Positions 42,708 to 52,123 are shown, counted from the stretch's first letter. The stretch: DNA of 57,802 bases from Candidatus Saccharimonadota bacterium (GCA_017512175.1 JAFWHA010000005.1:1-57802), one strand, 5' to 3'. Made by a program: numbers and translations. Notes: generated by a model from the letters alone, not told the origin.

Positions 42708-43913
42708 CTACCCTACCGAGTTAACGAGGCTATAGATTGGGAAGAGGACGGCAAGAACGATACCACCAATGAGGAGTGCCATAATCACCATCAAGATTGG
42801 CTCAATCATAGTAGAAATTGCGGCGATTTGCTCGTCTAGCTCGTCTTCATACACCTGAGCTGCCTTACCAAGCATTTCGTCGATTTTACCTGATTCTTCA
42901 CCGATGGAAGACATTTGTGGTACGAGTGGCATCATGTATTTTTTGTCTTTTAAGGCATCTGACAATGGCTTACCAGCTTGGACTTTTTCCTGTGCCATAG
43001 TAATTTGTTCTTCGTACACTACGTTATTGGTCGCATCACCAGACATCCGCATAGAATCAAGCAATGCCACACCAGTAGACAAGAGCATCTGCATCGTTCT
43101 AGCAAACCTAGCATTATAAAGGCGCAAGAATAGATTTTTGAAGATTGGGACGTTTAGCTTGAATAAATCAAGCCACCTTCTTCCGGTGTCAGTCTTTCTG
43201 AATTGGATGAACAACCAAATCATAAGTGCTAAGGCGATTAATACTACATACCACTGATTAACTACGAAATTAGAAATTGCTACTAGAATTTGCGTTGCAA
43301 CTGGGAGCTCTTGACCAAGATCGGCGTATAAGTTTTCCACCTGTGGGACGACCATTACCATCATGAATACAACTACAGCGACAATTACGAAAAGCACAAT
43401 TGCTGGATAAGTCATAGCTCCACGAATTTTGGAAATCATGTTCTCATCTTTTTCCTTCTGATCGGCTAGGCGTTTGAGGGCTAAGTCCAGCGTACCAGAT
43501 GCCTCACCAGCTTGAATAAGCGAAAGGTAGACTTGGTCAAAAACATCAGGGTGCTTTGAACAAGCTTCCATCAAAGTTTTACCAGCTTCTACCTGGGAGA
43601 GAATATCCTCAATTACTCTGCGCATCGGCTTACTTTCGGTCTGTTCAACTAAAGTTCTTAAAGCGTTTGATAGTGGCAAGCCTGCACCGACTAAAGTTGC
43701 AAACTGTCTTGTGAAGATGATTTTGTCTTTACCAGAAACCTTAGATGAAAGTTTTGCGAAGATGCTGCTAGTATCCTCTTCTTCAATAGTGTCTGGTATA
43801 TAGCCCTGATCTAGTAATAGCTTACCAGCAGAACGTTCGTTTTCAGCCTGAATAACACCCTTAACGGATTTGCCAGTCTTGCTATCTTTTGCCCTGTAGT
43901 TGAATCTTCGCAT
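42708..43913 (-). CDS. pilC: Type IV pilus inner-membrane platform protein PilC
   Basis: 401 residues, normal. Two T2SSF cytoplasmic domains, each followed by membrane helices (about 170-190, 215-235 and 370-395). ARQFATLVGAGLPLSNALRTL and FARTMQMLLSTGVALLDSM are the family motifs. It couples the PilB/PilT motors to pilin assembly. Last in the operon, with GAAGG before the ATG. Confidence 0.95.
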   Translation of the reverse strand: MRRFNYRAKDSKTGKSVKGVIQAENERSAGKLLLDQGYIPDTIEEEDTSSIFAKLSSKVSGKDKIIFTRQFATLVGAGLPLSNALRTLVEQTESKPMRRVIEDILSQVEAGKTLMEACSKHPDVFDQVYLSLIQAGEASGTLDLALKRLADQKEKDENMISKIRGAMTYPAIVLFVIVAVVVFMMVMVVPQVENLYADLGQELPVATQILVAISNFVVNQWYVVLIALALMIWLFIQFRKTDTGRRWLDLFKLNVPIFKNLFLRLYNARFARTMQMLLSTGVALLDSMRMSGDATNNVVYEEQITMAQEKVQAGKPLSDALKDKKYMMPLVPQMSSIGEESGKIDEMLGKAAQVYEDELDEQIAAISTMIEPILMVIMALLIGGIVLAVLFPIYSLVNSVG

Positions 43914-43938
43914 TGCTTTTTAGCACCTTCTTTAAAGA

Positions 43939-45261
43939 TTAACCTTGTGCTAACCTCTTGAATTCAGTTGGATCTACTGCGTATTCTAGGGCGTTGTCGA
44001 AAGTGACAGTTCCCTGTTGGACTAATTTTGCTAGAGTTCTGTCCATCGTCTGCATACCTTCGTTAACTCCAGTCTGAATAGCAGTATCAAGCTGGTGGGT
44101 TTTGCCTTCACGGATGATTGAACGGACTGCCGTGTTTGCGACTAGGATTTCACATGCAGCAATACGTCCGCCGCCAATGGCAGGAACTAGACGCTGCGAA
44201 CAAATCGCCATTAGAATTGAAGCGAGTTGTGTACGAATTCTTGGCTGTTGCTCTGCTGGGAAGACGTCGACGATACGATCGACTGATTGAGCTGCAGAGT
44301 TGGTGTGGAGCGTTGCGAATACTAAGTGGCCAGTTTCTGCAGTAGTGATTGCACTTTGCATAGATTCTAGATCACGCATCTCGCCTAGAAGAACGACATC
44401 TGGATCCTGGCGAAGTACAGATTTAAGTGCTCTAGCGAAAGAATAAGTATCGTAATGAACTTCCCTCTGTACGACAACAGATTTCTTCGACTTATGGGTA
44501 AACTCGATTGGGTCTTCAATTGTAATGATGTGCTCCGCGCGTTCTTGGTTAATTTTGTCAATAAGAGCTGCTAACGTGGTAGATTTACCAGAGCCTGTTG
44601 GCCCAGTAACTAGTACTAGCCCTTGCGAATAGTTTGCGAACGTAGATACAACTTGCGGTAAACCTAAATCTGCTAGTGTAGGCATTTTGTTAGGAATAAG
44701 ACGGAAGGCTGCGGCCAAATTACCACGTTCTTGAAATGCATTAACACGAAATCTTGCAACTTCGCCAAAGGCAAATGAGTAGTCAAATTCTTTGTCTTTA
44801 GAAAGCACTTCTCTTTGTTCGGAATCTAGGGTAGAAAAGATTAATTTCTGGATAACTTCTTCAGTCAATACAGAAATTCCGGCAATAGGTACGAGTGCCC
44901 CGTCCACGCGTAGAATCGGTGGTAGGCCCACTTGGATATGAAGATCTGAGGCATTACGCTTGACACATTCTTCTAGCAGCGTCTCTATTCTGACGTTTTT
45001 TGCCGGAGTAGCTGCGCCGTTAGTAGCAGCTAGTCCTTCTCCAACCTGTGCCGATTTTGCAGCTGGGGAATTCTCCACTGGAGTTGGGGTCGGCATAGCA
45101 ATTGGTGCCGACGTAGGAGGCATTACTGGTTGGGCACCCATCGCTGGCTGTCCACTTACTGGCTGCGCGCCCATAGATGGCATCACTGGCTGTGCAGCTG
45201 GCATCGGTTGTGCTCCCATTAAAGGTTGTGTTTGTGTATTTACCTGCCCACTATTGTCCAT
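43939..45261 (-). CDS. pilT: Pilus retraction ATPase PilT
   Basis: 440 residues. The first 75 are a low-complexity tail of repeated MGAQP/AQPVMP units, absent from typical PilT. The rest is a normal PilT: Walker A GPTGSGKST, Asp box (TIEDPIEF), Walker B VLLGEMRD, His box (TGHLVFATLHT) and the AIRxL-like retraction region. It drives pilus retraction, hence twitching and DNA uptake. A TGG-TAAAAT box (45268-45273) ends 6 nt before the ATG, so it may also be made from a leaderless internal transcript. Confidence 0.95.
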   Translation of the reverse strand: MDNSGQVNTQTQPLMGAQPMPAAQPVMPSMGAQPVSGQPAMGAQPVMPPTSAPIAMPTPTPVENSPAAKSAQVGEGLAATNGAATPAKNVRIETLLEECVKRNASDLHIQVGLPPILRVDGALVPIAGISVLTEEVIQKLIFSTLDSEQREVLSKDKEFDYSFAFGEVARFRVNAFQERGNLAAAFRLIPNKMPTLADLGLPQVVSTFANYSQGLVLVTGPTGSGKSTTLAALIDKINQERAEHIITIEDPIEFTHKSKKSVVVQREVHYDTYSFARALKSVLRQDPDVVLLGEMRDLESMQSAITTAETGHLVFATLHTNSAAQSVDRIVDVFPAEQQPRIRTQLASILMAICSQRLVPAIGGGRIAACEILVANTAVRSIIREGKTHQLDTAIQTGVNEGMQTMDRTLAKLVQQGTVTFDNALEYAVDPTEFKRLAQG

Positions 45262-45267
45262 AGGTAT

Positions 45268-45273
45268 ATTTTA
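45268..45273 (-). promoter_or_regulatory. Internal leaderless promoter before pilT
   Basis: TGG-TAAAAT on the minus strand, 6 nt before ATG 45261, in the 42-nt gap between pilB and pilT. The -35 is weak. Confidence 0.45.
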
Positions 45274-45303
45274 CCATAAGAATTATTTTTTGTATACAAG
45301 ATT

Positions 45304-47064
45304 CTAGGCTAAATCTGAAGCAACGCGATTAACTTCTGTCATAGTGGTAATTCCAGATAGAGCTTTAAGCATCCCGTCCTGTCTCATTGTCACTGTGCCT
45401 TTCATCTTGGCTACTTTCATAATGTCGGCAGAAGTGGCGTGTGCTACAATCAGCTTTTGGATGTCGTCATCAACTGTAATAGTTTCATAAAGACCAGCGC
45501 GCCCTTTATATCCACCTGGTGAGTCTTTGTCATCAAAACCTTTTACAAGAGTATAGCCTTTGTTATTCATTACTGGTAAACCTGGATATCCTAAGCTCTC
45601 TGATACGGCTGCTACCTGCGATTGGTCTTTTGGTAAAATGCCGCCGACAACCTCATTCAATTCCCTAGTTTCTAGTTCAGATGATGTATAGGCTGTCCTT
45701 TTTTCGGTGACACGGCGCACAAGCCTCTGACCAATAACAGTATTGAGGGTGGAAGCAATTAAGAATGGCTCGATTTCCATCTCTAGGAGCCTCGGCAAAA
45801 TACCCGCTGCAGAGTTGGTATGGAGCGTGGAAAATACTAGATGTCCAGTAAGCGCTGCTTGCACTGCTAGATTGGCCGTTTCTGAATCACGAATCTCGCC
45901 GACCATAATAACATCTGGGTCCTGACGTAAAATTGAACGTAGACCAGAAGCGAATGTTAAGCCTGCATCCACGTTTACTTGTATCTGATTTACGCCGTCC
46001 ATCTTGTACTCTACCGGGTCCTCAAGGGTTACGATATTGATTTTTACATCTTTAATCTTTTTAATTAAAGCATAGAGAGTGGTGGATTTACCCGAGCCAG
46101 TAGGTCCAGAAGTCAAAATCATACCGTTTGGCTTAGAAATCCCTTCTAGAACCATGCGAAGCGCTCTACCTGTCATGCCCATCTGCTCGATATCCATTGT
46201 GGTGCCAGTTTTGTCAAGAAGCCTAATTACTACTTGCTCGCCCCAAACAACTGGTGCAATTGCGATACGAAGGTCCACTTCCTTGTCGCCAATTTTTACG
46301 GCGAACTGACCATCTTGTGGAACACGGTGCTCATCGATTTTAAGATCGGATAAAATTTTTATACGGCTAACTAAAGCTGGCTCAATCGATTTCGGAAGCT
46401 CCATTACCTGTCTTAAAACACCATCAATTCTACATCTAATTACCAAAGAATTTTCTAGCGGCTCAATGTGGATATCAGATGCTTTTGATTTGATAGCAAA
46501 ATCTAAAATAGAAGTTAGAGCCTTTGAAATTGGAGAATCCTGAGTGATAGTTTTGACATCGGAGGCCTGTTGTCTTATCTCTTCATTCGTAGATTTAACG
46601 GCTTGTTTTACAGAGGAGAAATCGCCAACGTATTGCGCTAATACTTGTTTGATTCCCTCTTCTGAAGACATAACTGCTTTAATTGGTCTACCAGTAAGCG
46701 TAGAAAGATAGTCGGTAGCTTGAACGTTAGTGACGTCAATCATGGCAACGATTAGCTGCCCGTTCACTTCTCCAACTGGCACCACCATACTACGCGTGGC
46801 TACGTCCTGCGGAAGGTTGAGGAGCATCTCCCTATCCATGGTGACGTTTTTAAGGTCAATGTATTGCACGCCAATTACCGCTGCGGTAGCGTGGGCTACC
46901 ATTTCGGTATTAATTATCCCTTTGGAAGTAAGATATGCTATTAGAGGCTGCTTATTCCTGGCAGCTTCTTCTGTGGCAGTTTTTACAGTATTAGCATCAG
47001 CTAGCCCCTCGTCGATGAGAAGCTTGATAACCTTATCTTGTGTTTCACGAGTGAGGAGTGCCAC
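45304..47064 (-). CDS. pilB: Pilus extension ATPase PilB (GspE family)
   Basis: 586 residues. Two N-terminal T2SSE domains (1-150) with the MGMTGRA linker, then Walker A GPTGSGKST, TLEDPVEY, Walker B VIMVGEIRD and TGHLVFSTLHTN. Hydrolyses ATP to polymerise pilin. The tetracysteine zinc site usual in PilB is absent: the matching segment (FDDKDSPGGYKGRAGLYE) has no Cys. It starts 2 nt after the preceding gene. Confidence 0.95.
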   Translation of the reverse strand: MALLTRETQDKVIKLLIDEGLADANTVKTATEEAARNKQPLIAYLTSKGIINTEMVAHATAAVIGVQYIDLKNVTMDREMLLNLPQDVATRSMVVPVGEVNGQLIVAMIDVTNVQATDYLSTLTGRPIKAVMSSEEGIKQVLAQYVGDFSSVKQAVKSTNEEIRQQASDVKTITQDSPISKALTSILDFAIKSKASDIHIEPLENSLVIRCRIDGVLRQVMELPKSIEPALVSRIKILSDLKIDEHRVPQDGQFAVKIGDKEVDLRIAIAPVVWGEQVVIRLLDKTGTTMDIEQMGMTGRALRMVLEGISKPNGMILTSGPTGSGKSTTLYALIKKIKDVKINIVTLEDPVEYKMDGVNQIQVNVDAGLTFASGLRSILRQDPDVIMVGEIRDSETANLAVQAALTGHLVFSTLHTNSAAGILPRLLEMEIEPFLIASTLNTVIGQRLVRRVTEKRTAYTSSELETRELNEVVGGILPKDQSQVAAVSESLGYPGLPVMNNKGYTLVKGFDDKDSPGGYKGRAGLYETITVDDDIQKLIVAHATSADIMKVAKMKGTVTMRQDGMLKALSGITTMTEVNRVASDLA

Positions 47065-47066
47065 TT

Positions 47067-47405
47067 TTACTCTCCCTCGTTGCCAGCGTTATCGCTGTCC
47101 CCTCCACTTGGAGTTTTTGTCACAGCATCTGAACGCCCGCAAGCGATTAATTCTGCTTCGTTCAAATTACCGTCTTGATCTACGTCCTCACATTCGCCGA
47201 CGTAGACCTCTACTGTTGGGTTAATAGCTTCCACGTTAAATACTTCTGGATCTGGTTGTGCTAGAGTAGCTTCTACTACTTCTACGGTCTTGAACGATAC
47301 GGTTTTTTCGTTTGGATCGCCAAGAATTAAATTACATAGAACTGCCGCCGCTATTGTGCCAATAGTTGCAACGATGATTACCGTAAAAATGTCTGATTGT
47401 CTCAT
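47067..47405 (-). CDS. Pilus-operon membrane protein with a Cys-flanked EF-hand loop
   Basis: 112 residues: one N-terminal helix (7-28), an extracytoplasmic linker, a canonical EF-hand loop (DVDQDGNLNEAE) between two Cys, and a Ser/Gly/Asp-rich tail. It takes the place where PilP would lie (after PilO, before PilB). The Cys pair and loop match those of the preceding protein. Calcium binding is predicted from the loop; the role in the pilus is inferred from position. Confidence 0.8.
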   Translation of the reverse strand: MRQSDIFTVIIVATIGTIAAAVLCNLILGDPNEKTVSFKTVEVVEATLAQPDPEVFNVEAINPTVEVYVGECEDVDQDGNLNEAELIACGRSDAVTKTPSGGDSDNAGNEGE

Positions 47406-48320
47406 TTATTTACTCCCCGAAGAGCTTGTTTGGCTCGTTTTTTTCTTTGCGTCATTGGTTGCGTATACTGTTTTGGTGGTTTCGACTACGTCCGCATCTT
47501 CAGTGTAATATGCCACTCCTTGCGACTGTAACGACAATGAATCATTACCACTCCAAGAAACAGTTGCAGTCTGAAGATCGAAAGTTCTGATAGAACGTTC
47601 AATGTTATTTAGCACAGTAGTAGTAACATCACTTTTAGATTCTACGGAGAGCGATACAGGAATCGTAGATAAGCCTTCTGTACTGCTCACGACATTTCCT
47701 GACGGAGAGAGAGCTTCTGGGTCCCAAGCGGAAATATTAAAGATTTGGTTTAGAGATGACATCAAAGCTTCCTCATTAGCCTGAGCTGGCAAAGCATCTG
47801 GAACTACACGAAGAGCAGAACACATTTTCAGCATAGAAAGATATCTCGCTTTTTCTTCGTCATTTTCAGTATCGTCAAATTTTTCTTGCCAATCGATTTT
47901 ATCGCCAGCTGAATCGTAACAATCTTTCTGGCTATCCCTTGCAACGCTTTCGAGGTCAGTATTATTTGCCATATTAACCATCACGTTATACCTAAGTGAG
48001 CCTGGCATGCTATTACTGTCCAATGTGTCTGGATTACACTTTCTAATTTCTTCGTCAGAGAATTTACCATCTCTATCGGAGTCTTTACATAAACCGATAT
48101 TCTGAATAGTCTTTTCGTAATCAGCAATAGCACTATCTTTTGCCTCTATTACCTTGGAATTAAAACCAATATATTTTCCAAAGTAAACTGCTAGCACTCC
48201 GCAAATACCAAGTACTACCGCAGCAATTAGTACGATAAGCAGCGTCTCCTGTTGAGTCTTAGAGATTTTAATACGCTTTGAAATTGCTGGTCCATTTGGA
48301 TTATTATCTGAATCTGCCAT
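47406..48320 (-). CDS. pilO: PilO-like pilus alignment protein with an EF-hand loop
   Basis: 304 residues: one membrane helix (24-46), a short coiled region, then a canonical EF-hand loop (DSDRDGKFSDEE) flanked by Cys, and a beta/alpha periplasmic-type domain. The position after PilN and the topology indicate PilO. The Cys-closed EF-hand is not a normal PilO feature. It overlaps PilN by 1 nt. Confidence 0.7.
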   Translation of the reverse strand: MADSDNNPNGPAISKRIKISKTQQETLLIVLIAAVVLGICGVLAVYFGKYIGFNSKVIEAKDSAIADYEKTIQNIGLCKDSDRDGKFSDEEIRKCNPDTLDSNSMPGSLRYNVMVNMANNTDLESVARDSQKDCYDSAGDKIDWQEKFDDTENDEEKARYLSMLKMCSALRVVPDALPAQANEEALMSSLNQIFNISAWDPEALSPSGNVVSSTEGLSTIPVSLSVESKSDVTTTVLNNIERSIRTFDLQTATVSWSGNDSLSLQSQGVAYYTEDADVVETTKTVYATNDAKKKTSQTSSSGSK

Positions 48321-49810
48321 TATTCATTACTCCCTTCTGTATTTAAGTCCGTCGTAGCTGTCGTGCAGACCACATCGCCATCAGAACAGTCTGCTGCTCT
48401 TTCTGCAAACATACTTTGAATTTGTACGTATGAGTCAGTAACGTTTTGTCCAGTAGGAGAAATTGCCATAACATGCTTATTGATAAACTTGAATACATTT
48501 TCATCAAGAGTAATAGTAGCTGAAAATCTTAACACTAAATCGCCGTCAGAGTTACGTCCGTTTGACGAATCTCTGATAGATACAGCCTCAGTGGAGAGCA
48601 TGCAATCATTATTAGAGGTCCAACGCATACCTGTGCCTACATCTGCGCCACTGTAAACAATACATTCGCTATTGAAGTGTGGGATTCCCGTAATGGTACC
48701 TGATTCATCCATATGTCCTTCCTTGTACCATTCGGAGAATTTTGGACTACGATAGATTTTGATGACTTCTACATCATTCATATGAACGCCGCTGTTGAGC
48801 TGATCTCTGGCGAGTTCTTTGCCGTAGTCATCAAGTTTATCTAATTTTGCGTTATATGCATCTTCAATCATTTTAGCCATTTCTTCCGCAGTCATTTCCT
48901 CATCTTCTGTGGAAGTTTCCGTATTGGCATCTTGGCCGGTAACAGCAAAATCTGAGAGCATATTATTTACTGGATTACTTGCGCTATTATTTGTGATACT
49001 GCTATTTTGCAAGACGACGGCACCTTGTTCTTCTTCATCTTCTCCAAGCTCTTCTTTAGCAGGATCACACCCACGTTTGCCTTTTAGCCAATACGCATAG
49101 ACATATTTATCGACAACCCCTCCGACTTTTTCTTCCTCTGTCAAAATGTTGCCATCAGCGCCAGTTTCGACAATGCAACGAGTCGGAATGTCGTTGTCCT
49201 CAGCATCGACATAACGACCATAGTCGTATTTCATAAGGCTTACGCCTTTTTTGAATGACTCTAGCACGCGATAATCAATGTATGGAGAAACTTTTGCATC
49301 AGCTTGCGCATCAAATCTAATTTGGTTAGTAGCAAGGTCAACTGATAACTCGGAAATAGAAATTACATCTGGACCAGATGGTAAGATGGTGCCAAGAATT
49401 GAGAAAACTCTAGATAGAACTTTTTTATTGGAATTAATTTCATCGATGTTATTAAGCTGATTTTGGATAGTTAAGAATTCACCCAAGCTATCATACGAAT
49501 TCAACTTGTCTGACATATTTTTCAGTCTTGTGTCTTGGCTGCTCATGGCAATATTCTGGCCTTCCCAGATGGTAGCCATAATCATAACTGTACCACCTGC
49601 AGCGGCTGTCAAAATGATTGAGACGAAAAGTGCTAAGTTGCGGAATCTCATGGCTTTAATCATTCGGCGTTTGACTTCTGGAACGAGATTAATTTCATAG
49701 GTCTTAGCCTGTTCCGTCATCATGTTCGGCTGTTCTTTTGGCTTAATGCCAAAGGCTTTAAGCGTAGATTTCCATTCTTTTTTAGCCCATTCTGCTATAT
49801 TCTGGAACAT
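48320..49810 (-). CDS. pilN: PilN-like pilus alignment protein, enlarged
   Basis: 496 residues, more than twice a typical PilN. The cytoplasmic N-terminus contains YEINLVPEVKRR, the INLLP-type motif that binds PilM, followed by one membrane helix (about 55-78) and a coiled coil. The long outer region carries an acidic, low-complexity insert (TEDEEMTAEEMAKMIEDAYNA) and several Cys. It overlaps both pilM and pilO by 1 nt, so translation is coupled. Confidence 0.85.
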   Translation of the reverse strand: MFQNIAEWAKKEWKSTLKAFGIKPKEQPNMMTEQAKTYEINLVPEVKRRMIKAMRFRNLALFVSIILTAAAGGTVMIMATIWEGQNIAMSSQDTRLKNMSDKLNSYDSLGEFLTIQNQLNNIDEINSNKKVLSRVFSILGTILPSGPDVISISELSVDLATNQIRFDAQADAKVSPYIDYRVLESFKKGVSLMKYDYGRYVDAEDNDIPTRCIVETGADGNILTEEEKVGGVVDKYVYAYWLKGKRGCDPAKEELGEDEEEQGAVVLQNSSITNNSASNPVNNMLSDFAVTGQDANTETSTEDEEMTAEEMAKMIEDAYNAKLDKLDDYGKELARDQLNSGVHMNDVEVIKIYRSPKFSEWYKEGHMDESGTITGIPHFNSECIVYSGADVGTGMRWTSNNDCMLSTEAVSIRDSSNGRNSDGDLVLRFSATITLDENVFKFINKHVMAISPTGQNVTDSYVQIQSMFAERAADCSDGDVVCTTATTDLNTEGSNE

Positions 49811-50856
49811 TAGCTGTTACTCCTTTCTGCGAGTCCTAACGCAACAGCGAACTCGCTTGCTACTCCTACAAGCGCCTGTTGTTGGTCGGGAGTAACTTGC
49901 ACTAATTGCCATGGATTGCCCTGAATGGTTTGCACGTTTGTTTTGACTTCTATATACTCTGCAATAAATGGAATAACACCAGCAAAACCGGAAAGAACAA
50001 TTCCAAGCACTGGAGCACCAACATACTTATTCTGGAAGAATCTGACAGACTTAGTAAGCTCTTGAGCAAAACTTTCTAGATTGCCATCTAGCGCTTTGAA
50101 CACTTGACCTTCGAGCTTGTCTTGGGCTAAACCAAATTTCAGGATAAACCTTCTGGCTTGGTCTTCTCTTACATTCAAGGTAGTAGATACGGTCTTGACT
50201 AGTGCAGAAAGTCCACCTGGAATTGAGCGCACTAATCGTGGTGCACCCTTATATACTACAACCAAATCAGTAGATGTCTCACCGAGGTCGACAATAATTC
50301 TAGCATCTTGAGAGCCTACTGGAGCTAGCGATCTAGTCATAGCAATCGGCTCTGGCTCCTGAGCAATAACATTCAGACCTAATCGTTCAATCATTTCCAT
50401 CCTACTCTCTGCGTAGTCTATAGCCGTAGACGATAATAAGACTTCTGCTTTTGTAGGATCGTTTGGGCTAGGGCCAAGTACTGCGTAGTCAACTTCTGCC
50501 TCATCTACAGCCATCGGAATGTATTGGTCGAGCTCATATTTAATCGTCTTTTTAAGTTCTTTTTCGGTTTGATTAGGGACTTCGATAACGGCGGTATAGG
50601 TCTTTCCTGCTGGAAGACCTATTGCTACGTTCTTTGTCTTAATACCAGCTTGCTTCATGGCACCCAAAATTATTTCCCCCATCCTTCTTTGACCAGATTC
50701 ACTTGTATCTTGAGCAGTTCTCGGATCGATTGGCACATAAGCGTATCTAATCAATTGAAACCCGTGCTGGGCGTCCCCGTCGAGTTGCACTAAACGCATC
50801 GCGCTCGTCCCAATGTCCAGTGCGAAGAATTCGCCCACTCCATGCAATAAGCTCAT
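49810..50856 (-). CDS. pilM: Pilus assembly ATPase-fold protein PilM
   Basis: 348 residues, FtsA/actin-like fold: FFALDIGTSAMRLVQL (phosphate 1), RIIVDLGETSTDLVVV (phosphate 2) and GIVLSGFAGVIPFIAEYI (adenosine motif). It forms the cytoplasmic ring that binds the N-terminus of PilN. First gene of pilM-N-O-x-B-T-C, with a perfect promoter and no leader. Confidence 0.94.
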   Translation of the reverse strand: MSLLHGVGEFFALDIGTSAMRLVQLDGDAQHGFQLIRYAYVPIDPRTAQDTSESGQRRMGEIILGAMKQAGIKTKNVAIGLPAGKTYTAVIEVPNQTEKELKKTIKYELDQYIPMAVDEAEVDYAVLGPSPNDPTKAEVLLSSTAIDYAESRMEMIERLGLNVIAQEPEPIAMTRSLAPVGSQDARIIVDLGETSTDLVVVYKGAPRLVRSIPGGLSALVKTVSTTLNVREDQARRFILKFGLAQDKLEGQVFKALDGNLESFAQELTKSVRFFQNKYVGAPVLGIVLSGFAGVIPFIAEYIEVKTNVQTIQGNPWQLVQVTPDQQQALVGVASEFAVALGLAERSNS

Positions 50857-50862
50857 AGTATT

Positions 50863-50891
50863 ATTATAAGCTTGAGCGTTTCAAGTGTCAA
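50863..50891 (-). promoter_or_regulatory. Consensus leaderless promoter of the pilus operon
   Basis: TTGACA (50886-50891), 17 bp, TATAAT (50863-50868); six nt follow before ATG 50856. The spacer contains CTTGA-aacgc-TCAAG, a possible operator. Confidence 0.8.
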
Positions 50892-50908
50892 GAGAATCAA
50901 CTTGAGAA

Positions 50909-51550
50909 TTAAGACTTCAAAATTCTACTTTTTGCTAATTTTAGCAAATAGAATCTTTCCCTGTTACCGTTTTTACCAGCAAGCTCATTATCGTGTTTTT
51001 TAAGAATTATAAAGTCATTTTGTTTCAGATAGAATTCAAAGTCTTTGATGATGTTTCGTCTTATTTTTTCGTTTTTGACTATACCGTTCAATAACTCTTT
51101 AGAATTTGCTTCGAATTGCGGTTTTAGCATTACTAGAAACTCTGTTTCTTTTGCAGCAATAAACTTTTTGACGTAAGATAAAACTTTCTTAAGACTAATG
51201 AAACTTACGTCTGCTAGGATAACGTCTGGAGACTCTATGATTAACTTTGGTACTTCCGTGTTAGGCTCAGTAGCGCTAGAGCTGTCGGAGACGCCATCTT
51301 CTAGTGCTCTTTTCGAGACGACACCAAAAATGTTGGTCTTTTCATGAAGTTCTACCCTAGAGTCATTTTTTAGTGGCTCCATCATTTGATTCGTACCTTT
51401 TTCAATGGCGATGACTTTACTGGCGCCTCTTTCTAGCGCATACTCGGTAAAGCCTCCTGTCGAGGAGCCGATATCTAGTACTGTTTTGCCACGAAAATCA
51501 AAACTAAACGCTTCAGTTGCTTGTTTTAGCTTGATTCTGCCCCTGACCAT
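50909..51550 (-). CDS. tlyA: TlyA-type rRNA 2'-O-methyltransferase lacking the S4 domain
   Basis: 213 residues. VLDIGSSTGGFTEYALERGASKVIAIEKG is the SAM-binding motif, with DVILADVSFISL and VMLKPQFE following, as in TlyA/FtsJ-like enzymes. Known TlyA modifies 16S and 23S rRNA. The N-terminal S4 RNA-binding domain of about 60 residues is missing; the frame starts just before the methyltransferase. It is 9 nt after efp. Confidence 0.85.
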   Translation of the reverse strand: MVRGRIKLKQATEAFSFDFRGKTVLDIGSSTGGFTEYALERGASKVIAIEKGTNQMMEPLKNDSRVELHEKTNIFGVVSKRALEDGVSDSSSATEPNTEVPKLIIESPDVILADVSFISLKKVLSYVKKFIAAKETEFLVMLKPQFEANSKELLNGIVKNEKIRRNIIKDFEFYLKQNDFIILKKHDNELAGKNGNRERFYLLKLAKSRILKS

Positions 51551-51559
51551 ATGGCCTAC

Positions 51560-52123
51560 TTATTTGCTTTGACGTTCACGATATTCGCGCGTTTCAGTAT
51601 CAATACTTACTATATCACCTTCTTTGATGAAAGCTGGGACTTTGACTACGACACCAGTTTCCAAAGTAGCATCCTTAGTAATAGATGTAGAAGTATCGCC
51701 TTTTACAGCGTTCTCGGTGTAAGTTACTTTGAGCCATAAATTCTTAGGTAGCACTAAGTTGATTGGTGTACCATTGTAGAATTGAATTTCCATCTCATCA
51801 CCATCACGCATAAAATCAGCCATATCGCCTACCATTTCAGATGAAAGCTCGTATTGTTCGAAACTTTCTGGATCCATGAAATAGAATTTTTCATCATCCT
51901 TGTATAGATATTGAACTTTATGAGTAGTTACTTCTGCTGGCTCAATTTTCTCTTGGCCTTTGAAAGTTTTAGGCAAAAGTGCTCCAGTAATTAAATTTTT
52001 AACTTTAACATTGACAATAGAGCCACCCCTTCCCATAACTTTTTGAGAATACTCTACTACTTTGTATGGTTGGCCATCCAAAGTAATCAACACGTTCTTT
52101 TTTAGATCTGTTGGTCCGTACAT
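51560..52123 (-). CDS. efp: Elongation factor P, arginine-tip variant
   Basis: Relieves ribosome stalling at polyproline. 187 residues with three beta domains. The loop that enters the peptidyl centre reads VMGRGGSIVNVKVKNL; Arg takes the place of the Lys modified by EpmA in E. coli. No modification gene is seen here. It has GGGAAA before the ATG and lies between rpsR and tlyA. Confidence 0.95.
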   Translation of the reverse strand: MYGPTDLKKNVLITLDGQPYKVVEYSQKVMGRGGSIVNVKVKNLITGALLPKTFKGQEKIEPAEVTTHKVQYLYKDDEKFYFMDPESFEQYELSSEMVGDMADFMRDGDEMEIQFYNGTPINLVLPKNLWLKVTYTENAVKGDTSTSITKDATLETGVVVKVPAFIKEGDIVSIDTETREYRERQSK

